Notes under the pieces: generated by a model
What the model saw: the letters and a program-made list of their open reading frames with translations, nothing else
What the model was told of the DNA's origin: nothing
The model's database searches: none
Position numbers and translations under genes: made by a program
Assembly: GCA_035582835.1 (NCBI GenBank)
Contig: JAYKAV010001000.1
Location: 4,519,333-4,583,332, forward strand
Length of the DNA stretch: 64,000 nucleotides
Reading direction: 5' to 3'
Origin: Phoebastria nigripes
Lineage: Eukaryota > Chordata > Aves > Procellariiformes > Diomedeidae
Shown here: one piece after another, positions 38,651 to 48,835 of the stretch
Position numbering within the stretch: the stretch's first letter is position 1
Layout: every line of letters begins with the position of its first letter

Positions 38651-39222
38651 GTTAAGACAGAAGAGGCAAACACAACCTCTATCGTGTTACAAGGATAAAT
38701 CACACACACAGATAATCCACTTGTAATGTGTGAAGTTGGAATCAGCCCCATCTGTGCTGTGTACAGTGTTCTCTATTGCCTTAGTGCTGCTGTGCAAGAC
38801 CTCAGGGGAGAAGGATTTGATGACAACTGGTTTATTTTGAAACATAGATTATGTCTATCTCTTAGCCAATGTATGGTACTGCTAGTGCATAATTGTAATG
38901 TCCAAATTTGAGCAGTCTCCCCTCTCATTTTGAACTGATGCCTCAAAACTATTAATAGAATTTCCAGCTAATCTTTTATTCAATAAGCTACTCTAGAAGA
39001 CAATTGTAAGATACAAATAAAACATCTCACGATTAACCTTCATTGTACCACACTGCAGGCATCTGACTGTAGTAGCTCATTTCAGTTTTTGCAAAGAAAA
39101 TATGAGACTTAAAAATGGATTTTCAACTATAAGCACTGATGTCCTATCTAGAGGTTTGCATTGCCATGAAGGGGAAAAAAATGTAAATTTTCTTCTCTTA
39201 GATGGCTTTGTGGTTTTTTTTN

Positions 39223-39239
39223 TTATTATTATTATTATT
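39223..39239. repeat. (TTA)n microsatellite
   Basis: About five copies of TTA, directly after an N at 39222 and a T8 run. Confidence 0.7.
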
Positions 39240-39530
39240 GAAATGGAAATTTTTTTGTCAGAGAAGCCTGAAGCATATGAATTCTCAAGTCTTATTCCTA
39301 ATAGGAATATTTACATAGTGAGGAATATTTTTTGAATAATGGGATTTTTCAAAAGTACCTGAAGAAAAATTTTAAAATATTTGCCTTTTAGGTTTCTAGA
39401 ATATACCATTTAAAAGGGCACTAAAAATACCCTTTGTGCATCTGCATTAAATTCCTAGCAAGTTTGTGCTTTTATTGATGATCTTCTAATGTAAAAGTAG
39501 TCTTGAGACTAGCAAACATAAATGAATGAA

Positions 39531-39561
39531 AATATACTGTACTCTATAAGTACAGTATATT
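39531..39561. repeat. Perfect 13-bp inverted repeat with 5-nt loop
   Basis: AATATACTGTACT (39531-39543) and AGTACAGTATATT (39549-39561) are exact reverse complements around CTATA. The sequence TCTATAAG also occurs twice in the same direction here (39543-39550 and 39566-39573). The stem is too short for a normal microRNA precursor. Confidence 0.85.
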
Positions 39562-41399
39562 ATAATCTATAAGCACTTTGAAGTATTTAACATATGTGTG
39601 GGACTATTTCTATTAAAATGAGGAGCTCTTATTGGTCATCTTGATGTTGAAAGAGACATTTGTGCATCATAAATATTGAAAATACTTGTGCTGAAAACAT
39701 GGATGCTGATTTTTGCAATTGGATATGTACATATAGAAACCTGCTCTTACTGGACTCTTATCAGAAAGCAGTGGGGCTCAGCACAGGCACATTAGCATGC
39801 ATGAAACAGATGAAAGAATCCAGACCCAGATTTTCAGCTGTCTGGAGACCAAGGACAAAAGTCTCATCATTACCTTAAATCTAAAGTGGTAACAAAAATA
39901 GAACAAATTGGTTCAGGAGGTGGAGAGAGACGTATGTCTGGCTAAGGGACGGAGTGGAGGGAATTGCAGAAGGACCCATGAGAACATACTTAAAATGAGC
40001 TTGGGAAACTGGAACAGACATTATTTGCTCTCCAGCTGTACATACTACATGACTGAGCAATTAACTATCATTCACTGACTTTTACAGATTTGAAGTAAAA
40101 CGGGATATATTTTTATCTAAAAAGCAGTAAGATAGTTGACAGTAGCAGCAGACTGACTGTGTGTGTGTAAGCATATTTTAGGGAAATCCATTTTTGAGAA
40201 AATGGAAGCAATTGTCCTAGCTTAGTGTAGTTTAGCTTTTAGCATACCTAGGTATTTTCTGCTTACATGCCTTGGAAAAAATCTAATCCAAAATTTAGGC
40301 TTAATTAAAGAGGATAAAACCAGTCTAGCAGCAATATTTTGGTCATGTTGTAGCAAAATATCCTCTGATATGTCAATCTTGACTTGTCCATGCTGAAAAG
40401 CTAGGCTTGATCTTTACCTATAAAATCAGTCCCTTGTTTAGAATTTCAGCTTCTTTAAGGTCTCAGGTGCTGTTAATGAGGCTTAAACCCAAATTCAGCT
40501 CTGTATTGAAAATCAAACTTTGATCTTTAAAGATTGAAGTGGTAAAATCTGGGGATTTAATTCAAGCCTAACCCTACTAAAAACTCTCAAGCCTCTCCAG
40601 AGCTATGTGACAACAGCAGGACAACTGTGCAGCAAGATAGGCGAATGTCACAGAAATATGAATAATAAATAAACCTAAGATGTTCCAGAGTTACAGTAAT
40701 GTTTTACAGTTATAATTCGTAATTCCATGTTATAGAGCTCAGAAAGCCATACAGTTATATTAAACGATATGAGTTCTCTCCTTTGGAAGGATTTGTAGGA
40801 GGAAATTCTTCAATTATTAAAATTGGCTCAGAAGATTTCATTCAAGATTTTTAGTAATTAAATGTGGCAACTTGGATTCAAATTTCAAAACTCATCTGTA
40901 GAGGGTTTTGATAACACACAATAAAAAGTTCTTGAAAATTTGTAGCTAAAGATGTTATTTTTGCGATCCATACAATATTTCACAACAGTACTCCCCTTCA
41001 TTCAGGGTGCTGTTTATTTATAGTATGGTCTCTGAATGGTAGATATTTATTCTGGTGCAATTCTCTTGTACACATACAGCAAGAATATATAAAAATACCA
41101 TGAATCTCTTCTTTGCATTTGCCCTGCCCCAGGAGAGATACTACTTTCATCCTGTGTGTCACTGTTTATAGTGCCATTTGTTTATGCTGCAAATAACTGC
41201 TAATATCAGGTCCTACTAAGTCCAGTTCAAATACTTCTTGCTCAGCTCCAAGGAAAAGCCATAATCGGTACCTTAAAATGTGTCCTCAGTTTGTATCTTG
41301 AAGAAAATGGGAGGCTGGTGGGGAATGAAAGAGAACAAGATCCCTTCTGTAGCTGCTCTGCAGAGTGGGGGTAGTAGAGGAAGGCTGGTTAATAGTGCT

Positions 41400-41420
41400 G
41401 GGTGGGAATGGGTGGTAGGG
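41400..41420 (+). other. Canonical G-quadruplex motif
   Basis: Four GGG tracts are separated by loops of 1, 3 and 5 bases, which meets the usual G3+N1-7 rule. It lies in a G-rich stretch with no recognisable gene. Confidence 0.75.
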
Positions 41421-41558
41421 AATTTCACAGTTTTGGAGAGAGGAGTAGATGGAATTTCCAGCAGTGCTGAATTCTGAGTGGGAAAATTTAGATCAGATCA
41501 GTCAGATCTTTCCTAAAATGATAGAACCCCAATTCTGATGTTTTAACTTTCTGTCCGG

Positions 41559-41574
41559 AAAAAAAAAAAAAAAA
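41559..41574. repeat. Poly(A) tract, A16
   Basis: Sixteen A followed by G and more A, with no retrogene body visible. Confidence 0.8.
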
Positions 41575-42146
41575 GAAAAAAGCCTATGGATGTATGAAAT
41601 CCAGTTGGAAGTAGAAACATTCAGGCCCTGGGCATGTGAGTGGGTGTGGGAGAGGTTTCACAGGGCAGCAGCCAGCTCCAGCTCTGCCATGTCAGGAGGC
41701 GACAGGCCAGGAAACTGTAGGCCTGGGACATGGGCTCTGACGGGCATTTAACCAAGAATCTAATGAAGCTGTGTTTGGGGAAAGGATGGATAATGTTAGG
41801 AAGGGATCTTTCCATTTGTGCCGATGTTTGGGGTCATGATGGTTGGATGTTTTTGCTTGTGGCATATAAATACTTATGTAAGGAGGGGAGTTAGCATGCC
41901 TGATCTACCATAAGTTAAATAGTATGGGTTATCCAGAGAGGAGGTTGTTCCCAAAGGGCTTGGAGGGGAATGCTCCCATCTGTATGTTTCCAAGGTCTCC
42001 GTTACTACCTGGAAGTCTCCCAAGGGACTGATTTTTTTTTTTTGTAACTCAGCCCAGAAAAGGGAGAGGAGCAGGGCAGCTGTTTGTCTGTTGCCAGCTC
42101 TTGAGGCTGCATCTCCTCTTAAAATCTGTGGTAATAATGCACCAGC

Positions 42147-42185
42147 TTTTTTTTTTTTTTTTTTTTTTTAAAAAAAAAAGGGGGG
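42147..42185. repeat. T23/A10/G6 compound homopolymer
   Basis: Twenty-three T, then ten A, then six G. The T/A junction is self-complementary and could fold back. It could also be a sequencing artefact at a difficult tract. Confidence 0.8.
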
Positions 42186-44224
42186 CAAAAAATCCAAAAG
42201 CTTTTGTCTCCTGCCTGAAGATTGTGTTTCTTTCTACTGTAGATGTGTCTTTCCTTATATGATAAAACTGTTGAAACCTTGTCAAACTATCTAATTAGCA
42301 TGTGGGCCAAGAGAGGAGTGGTAACTGGTGCAGGTACTCTTCTCATAGGTTGAAGCTCTGGGCTGGCCCTGCCAGCAGTGATTCCAGCTGGCTGTGAAAG
42401 CAGTGGACACCTTCATTTCTGTGCCTGTTTTCTGCTTTTGAAAGAGATGAATTGTGTGTGGGAAGAGGTGATAGGTTACCTTACCACTTGCTGTAAAACT
42501 TAAGATCTTTGCAGAGAGCTGTCATAGACCTCACAAGAGATATTCTATTGAGAAGAATTAAATATAAAACAGCTCTAAGAAAATAAGTAATATTTTTGTT
42601 GTTAAATTAGTTTTATTCATTTAATATTCAATATTTACAACAATGATTTAAAATACCTGAACTGATTTGGGAGCCTGAGATTTGAGTCTTTTTAAATGTT
42701 CATCTGTCAGACTGGTGTATTATCCTGAGACTTATTTCCAAAGCAATGTGCTGGAATACTTTATTTGCAGTGGCTAGATGTGTGGTCTATATATTCATTC
42801 TAACAGCACACCATTAGCCTAAACTTAGACACTGCACTGTACTTACCTCCTTTGCAAGTGCAGCTTTAAGAACTGAACATTTTCTGTTGTATCCATTCTT
42901 TACTGGAATGCAATCAGATATTGAGTTGCTTTAGGTTTTAATGAGTGCTAGCAGCAGACATGTATGTGACTTCATGACGGATTAAACATCATCTTTAATT
43001 TGAACTATCTTAAAGTTTGTGTGTAAATGAATATAGAGGAGACAAATAATGCCATTTAATGTTAGGCACTTTTGTGGTTACCTAAGCTACCAAAGGGCAA
43101 GAAAACTTGTTTCAGGGAAAAGAAAACCCAGGGGCGGTAATGAGATTAAAAACCATGATTGATCAGCTGTGGCCTGCTGGGGTGGAAGATGCCGCTCTGT
43201 GCAATGGCTTTCTCGGCATCTGGTGATAGTAGCACTGATGACTGCTCTGTCCTGGGTATTCAGTTTGCTTCAGTGCTTTTGTTCATTGTAACTCAAAATA
43301 TTCTTACACAGATTCTTCTGCCATTGCACGCTGTGACGAGAATTTTGCTTCTGAAATTGTTGTGACATGCTAATGAAGCAGAGGACAGTACAAGTAGATT
43401 GAAATACACATATAATGCCTTAATGCGGAGGAGCGAAAGTGGATTCAATGCCATCTTAGAGTTTCTGCATAGGTGGGTATATTTCTAAAGGGTTCTGTCG
43501 TGCAGCCAAGATGATACAGGTTGAAGCTGTTTTTAAGTAATAAGTACATATTCTTTTCTAATGCTGCAATAAACACAGTGGGGAGCAATACCATACTATT
43601 AGACTCAGACCTTCCAGAGAAACTGTTTTATAGCACCCTACTTGGCAGCTTGGACAGTAATTCTAAAACAGAAAAAAAAACCTTTTCTGTTGCACTCTGT
43701 GAATTCTAGGCCTTAATCCTGAGTTAGGGTGAAACCATTTCTTGCAAATACCTAAATGTAGAGGAAATTATAAGGTTAAGCGTCTATTCATGCTAGTTTT
43801 ACGAGGCTTTAATTTTGTTGACTTGCTTAATATTCGCTGGGGATGTATAGTGTCTCTGGGCCTAACTGCTATTTCATAAAAGCTGGAGTTCAGAAACTTT
43901 TATATCCTAGCTCAGTTTTAACCCTGTGTGTTTCATGTATGTTAGTCCTTCAGTTTCCCCTGTGGTTTTGTTATATTGCACTAGAAATTCTGGTTGTCTG
44001 ACAGTTTATCTCAGGATGAAAAAGATAAGAAAAGGTCTGAACACTTGTCTTTTTTGGTGGTAAGTCTATATTTGTCCAGTTTGTTTCTTGAGAAACTTGA
44101 GCTCTCATTTGCATGCGATGAATTAGAAGTAGAATTGAAGTGCTGGAATAATAAAAACGAGTGGAAACATGATGATACAAAGTGTGCTGTTTGGGGACTC
44201 TGAGCAAGCATGATGTGACGCCAC

Positions 44225-44570
44225 AAGAAATTTGGAGTCCAAATGGACAGAGTCCAGGGGAGAGGCACAGAAATTATCAGAAGTCTAGAAAAAAAAGTTG
44301 ATAGAGAAACCTTGAGAGTTACAGTTCTGTCCCCTCACTTCACTCTTTGTAGCTTCATGAATTTTTATAAATATGCAAAAGTGATTGCACAGAGAAGGGG
44401 TAAATTTCTGTCTCCCTTCTTTAGACACAGGAGATAATGTGTAGGCTTAACTGTGGTGCACTAGGAAAGATTCCTTGAGACAGAGCGGAGCCTTTGCCTT
44501 TCTGGAAGTTTTTAAGACTGCGTTAGACAAGGATGTGTCAGGGATGCAGCAGACCTGGTGCTGCTGCACT
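44225..44570 (+). mobile_element. Ancient CR1 LINE fragment (plus direction)
   Basis: Two blocks are recognisable. At 44240-44325, CAGAGTCCAGGGGAGAGGCA and then ATTATCAGAAGTCTAG match the CR1 GTCCAGAGGAGGGCCAC...GATGATCAGAGGGCTGGAG region. At 44497-44545, TTTCTGGAAGTTTTTAAGAC, GTTAGACAAGG and GTCAGGGATG match the older CR1 3' phrases CTGGAGGTTTTTAAGA, GTTAGACAAACA and GTCAGGGATGG. The part between them is heavily decayed or partly deleted. Limits are approximate. Confidence 0.65.
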
Positions 44571-44622
44571 AGTCACTGCCTTCTGGGCACCTGCGTTCAA
44601 AACAGATGGATGAAAACTGTAA

Positions 44623-44647
44623 GGGGGTGGGAAGGGGCTGCTGGGGG
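44623..44647 (+). other. Canonical G-quadruplex motif
   Basis: Tracts G5, G3, G4 and G5 are separated by loops of 1, 2 and 5 bases. This is the strongest quadruplex motif in the window and lies just after the CR1 remnant. Confidence 0.8.
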
Positions 44648-45689
44648 TGACAGGCATGGTGGTGGAAACTGGAGAGTGCGTAGCTAGGGATGGCAGGCTG
44701 GGTACCACAGCGGGGTGGCAGTGTGTTGTCCAGGGCATGCCTCCTGCCTGTGTATTCCTTGGGAAAGAAGGCATGGGTGGGAAAAATCCCCAAAGAGCCC
44801 TTGTTGGGCTGGCTGGAGCTTTGGGCTGTTGTGGAAATTGGAGAGATACAAAACTTTTAACAATGTCTGAGGTTTCAATTTAAGATCGCTACTTGGCCTC
44901 ACTCTTTAAATACTACTGCAATGGTACTGTACTTTTGTTTTTTTAAAAAAATACATACAGCAATTTCTCAGTTTTCAACCCAATCTTTTGTTTGCTTGAG
45001 TAATCTTGTTTCTTTTAAGTACCCTGAAATGTGGGACTCTAAAATCTGAATACCAACGTTGCTGTGTTTTTAATGGTAAAATGTGAAAGTTTCTCCAATG
45101 TGCCTTTAACTAGAGTCAACTTTTAAAGCCCCAGCCTACTCTTTCTGATTTTACACAATGCAATTCACTTTTTTTTTTTTTTAAATTTATGGATGTTTTG
45201 GTTTGTTTCTTGCATACTTCTCATGGGCAGTAAGTTGATGCTAGTGCTTCATATGCTGAAATGCAGGAAGGAGGTTGGCGGCTAGAAAGCCTGATTAATT
45301 AAAATATGTGAGAATACCGTAACCTGTGAAAGACAGTAACAGCAATAAAAGCTGATATTTACATCAGAAACAGTAGCACAGATGTATTTTATTGTATACT
45401 ATCTTCTATGCTTGTCCATCTATGTCTGTGTTGTAAAATCATGTAAGAATTCATCAACTTGCTTTCTGTCAGCTTGATTTGTTACTTTTTGACCTGAGCT
45501 GTGTGGTTGGAATTGTAGTGCTTAAATTACAGCCTCAAAGACTGCAGGCTCAATAATAGTCATTTTCTGAAGTGCTTTAGAAAAGCATTGCATATTGTTC
45601 GTACAGCTTAATTGTTTTAAACTTGTGTAATTCAAAGCTATTGTTTATTTTCTCTGGTGAAAATCCAAAATGCAGTGTGGGTTTTTTTT

Positions 45690-45706
45690 GTGGTGGTGGT
45701 GGTGTT
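45690..45706. repeat. (GTG)n microsatellite
   Basis: About five copies of GTG/TGG following a T8 run. Confidence 0.7.
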
Positions 45707-48394
45707 GATTACCTTTAAACATGGAAAGAAACCCAATGCTAATGTATTCTTTTTTAAGTGTGGTTGTGCATGTGGTAAAAATGCTTTGTATAGTAGATTT
45801 TTAATTTATATTTATTATAAATCAAGGATTTGAGACAGCATTTGCCCAGTTCTTCCTATTCTTCTACCAAGAGAAAAATGACTAAAAATGAAATGAAAAC
45901 GCCCAAGAAAAAACACTGGGCGGAAAAAAAAAAGCCAGAAAGAAAGGTGCTTAATTATTGCAGCCCATTATCATCTTAGATTTTTAAATTGAGACTATCA
46001 AATATCGTCTTAGCAGTGCCAATGTGTTGGGACTTTTTGGGGGGCGGAGGACGAGGGGGACATAGAGCAATCATTTTGTCGCAACGATTTTGCCCCAAAG
46101 TTGTTTCAGGCAGGTAAGAAGTAGTAATTGATTACATGTGAACTTACGGAGGAATGAAAAAAAAGCATGATTTCTGTAATATGTAGCTTATGTGTATTGA
46201 TTAATATGAAGATATTAATAAGTATTGAGTAGTTGTTTTGTTTACTATCTTTGTCAAGTGAATGTGATTTGCCTGTTCAATAATTCACTAAACCAATGAC
46301 GCAAGTTGATGGGAAATGTATGAGGTACCATTAGACCGTTTATCATCAGGAGAGAAAAGAATAAGCATTCAGTGAATAAATAGCAACAAATTCATGACAG
46401 CATCCAGACAGCTGCTGTTGTGCTTCCGGTCTTCTCCAGATGTGAGAGAGTACCGTAAGCAAGCATTCTTCTCATTCATAATTATTCATGTAAGTACAAA
46501 TTAGTTACAATAACTATCTGCTGTAAAACCTACTATAATTATTGCCAAAAATGGAACAAATGTTTTGGAAAGCAAAGCTCTGAACTGGAACCAAAGCTAG
46601 CCTCAATTTTTTTGGTCAGATTTTGATCTTGCTTACATCAGTAAGAGCAACTCCAGTGAAGTTGAAGAAGTTAATAGGAGGCTGACTAATATCAGGAATT
46701 AGTCATGCAGATGTAGCTGATAACTTATTTTATTCTTGATTTTAAGCCAGTCATTGATATGGAAACAGTTGAGCTTTGCTTGAGATCTTTTAGGCAAATG
46801 ATTCTTAAGCAAAAAATTAGAACATTCAATGAATTCTCCAAGGAAGTGCCCAACTTCCCCAAAGTTTTGGAAACTGTAATNGAATATTTCCGTTACCTGG
46901 AATGACTGTTGGCAACTGCCTGTATTGTTTTTTATTTCTAAGTCTTTTGAACTTTGCTTTTTGTAGCATTGAGTTGGTCTCCTCTTCACAGAGCCTTTAA
47001 TGCTGGTTGCCACAATGTTTCTTGTTGTGGGGCAGATATCAGAGTGTCCTAAGTACCTCTTCCATAGAGAAGTGAAGAGACCACAAGTCAAATCAACCTC
47101 CTTATATGTGAATGGTTTAATTAAAAACCAAAACCAACAAACAAAAAAACCCCACAAAAACAAACACTTTGTTATACCCTGTCCTGGCGTAACTTTCCCT
47201 TGCTGATGCTGTCCATTAAATTCTCTGCTTACATCAAGGGTAACTTATGGCTCTGGAAAACTTACTATGCAAGAATAACACAGACTCTTTCAGTTACTTA
47301 CAAGTAATGTGATTTTTCTAGACTCCTGTCTTACCAAGACACAATGATCTGGAATAAAGTCAGAATTTTCCTCTTTTGAATTTTGTTTCTTGAGTATATT
47401 TTGTCCATTTGCATGCATACACACCTATACATTTACATGCAAAGTACCTGTCCTGTTCCAAAGACCACAAAACTCATTGGGAATATTCTCATATTGCAAA
47501 TGTTCAGTGCTAACAAAAAGAATGAGTTGGTAGGTCTGATGTTTTTATGTTCAAGGTAAGAAGGGATGATTACTTTAGATGGTGCTGGCTAGACTGAGTA
47601 GTGATGGGTTTGATTCTTGAAGTTTGAGTGTCAAAATGTCAGAATGAAGGCCAAGACTGCACATAGCTGGGAAAGCGAGGATGCAAAGTACTGGTGTGGA
47701 AATAGAAAAGCTAATCTTATAAAAGACTTGGCTAAAACCCATTTCTGCATGATACAGAGAGACCAGGTTGAAATGCACTATGCAGCACTCTTCCTGTCTA
47801 CCAGCTCATTTTAATTTCTCTCTAAGACCTGATCTCTTTGAATTACTATTACAGATGTAAGGTTAGGTTCTTATTTNGTTTGTTTGTTTTAATCTTGTGA
47901 GTTCTTCAATAGCAGAGACCCATTCCAAAATGAAGTGTCTAGGATTGATGCTTAAAGTATTTTAGGTTTTGTTTTTGCATGCTTTCCGGTTTTTATCTTT
48001 TTCTTTTTTGGTGTTTGCCTTACAGGCATCCTTAGAAAACCTACTGCAGTTTCATAATCAACTGGGTTGTTGCATTGAAGATGATTTCTGGTAGTGTTTA
48101 ATTGCTGCAGAATCTTGGGCAGGTTGTCTGATTAAACCCTCATCATACTTTATATCTGAGCTTCCTGCATCAGATATCTGCTTTGTCAGGTCTGAGTAGG
48201 CTCATCTTAGCTTGTCTGGCAACAGGCAAATGAACAGAGAAATGGGGCTTAAGACAGAAATCTGGAGCAAATTGCACCATGGCAGCCATGCCACGTACAA
48301 GCTTGGGTTCAGCTGAGGGCTGAATTGTTTCCTGATGTAATTTTGCAGTAATCAAGGTCGGAAGAGGGCTGAAGTGCTTATCTTGCCTGAAGTC

Positions 48395-48835
48395 AGGAGC
48401 AATAACCTGGTGTCATCTTTAACAGGTACTTATCTAATGTCTTCTTAAAAACTTCTAACTCCAAAACCTCCCAGCCCATCTATTCCGATGCTTCGCTGTC
48501 CTTGCAGCTTCCTTATGCAGAACGTAAGTCGTCTTTGCACCGGTTTAATTTTCTCCTCCCAATAGTGGTCTTAGAAAACAGTTTTCTTCTCTTCTTCTCT
48601 GCAGCAATCCTTTATGTATTTGAAGCATAATACTTATCTCATCTGTTTGCTCCTCTCTGTGTTCAGCTCTTTCACTTTTTCCTTGTGATTCATGTTTTCA
48701 GCCTGCCCATCTTATAGCTCTCTCCTGGATTTTTTTTTTTCTAGTTGGTTCCTGTCTCTTTAGCCTTTTTCCAGAAACTGAACTTTGAGCTGACTGGCTC
48801 CTCCTTTTCTTGAAGATCGCTTCTACTGGAACAAC
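48395..48835 (-). mobile_element. CR1 LINE 3' region (minus direction)
   Basis: The plus strand is the reverse complement of the CR1 3' region in the right order. First comes GTACTTATCTAATGTCTTCTT (48426-48446, near the CR1 CTTATCCAACCTGTTCTTAAA). Then come AAAACTTCTAACTCCAAAAC, a CCATCTATTCCGATGCTTCG phrase (near TTATTCCAGTGCTTAAC), a CAATCCTTTATGTATTTGAA phrase (near CAACCTTTTATGTACTTGAA), CTCTCTCCTGGATTTTTT (near CTCTTCTCTGGACTTTCTCC), and CCAGAAACTGAACTTTGAG (near CCAGAACTGGACACAG). The terminal 3' octamer part is missing. It is old but clear over about 440 bp. Confidence 0.8.

Larger units (their letters stand above)
38651..44224. other. Non-coding stretch, no gene seen
   Basis: No exon is recognisable. 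Features of note are a 13-bp-arm hairpin (39531-39561), a G-quadruplex motif (41400-41420), an A16 run (41559-41574) and a T23/A10/G6 tract (42147-42185). Positions 41590-41760 are GC-richer without a domain-bearing frame. Single N at 39222. Confidence 0.55.
44571..48394. other. Non-coding stretch; GC-rich at its left end
   Basis: Positions 44571-44850 are the most GC-rich unique DNA outside the LTR and include a G-quadruplex motif. Frames are open on both strands there, but no protein is recognisable. The 154-codon frame at 46699-47163 (-) has no domain and crosses an N at 46881. Positions 46100-46560 are a candidate conserved non-coding segment. Single N also at 47877. Confidence 0.5.

Noticed and set aside
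44475..44902. Overlapping open frames on both strands in the GC-rich block
   Set aside because: Frames open in several phases at once are expected from GC-rich DNA. The left part is CR1 remnant and no protein family is recognisable.
46699..47163. 154-codon open frame on the minus strand
   Set aside because: It has no domain, crosses an N at 46881, and its beginning is translated from a low-complexity AAC/AAAC-type stretch.
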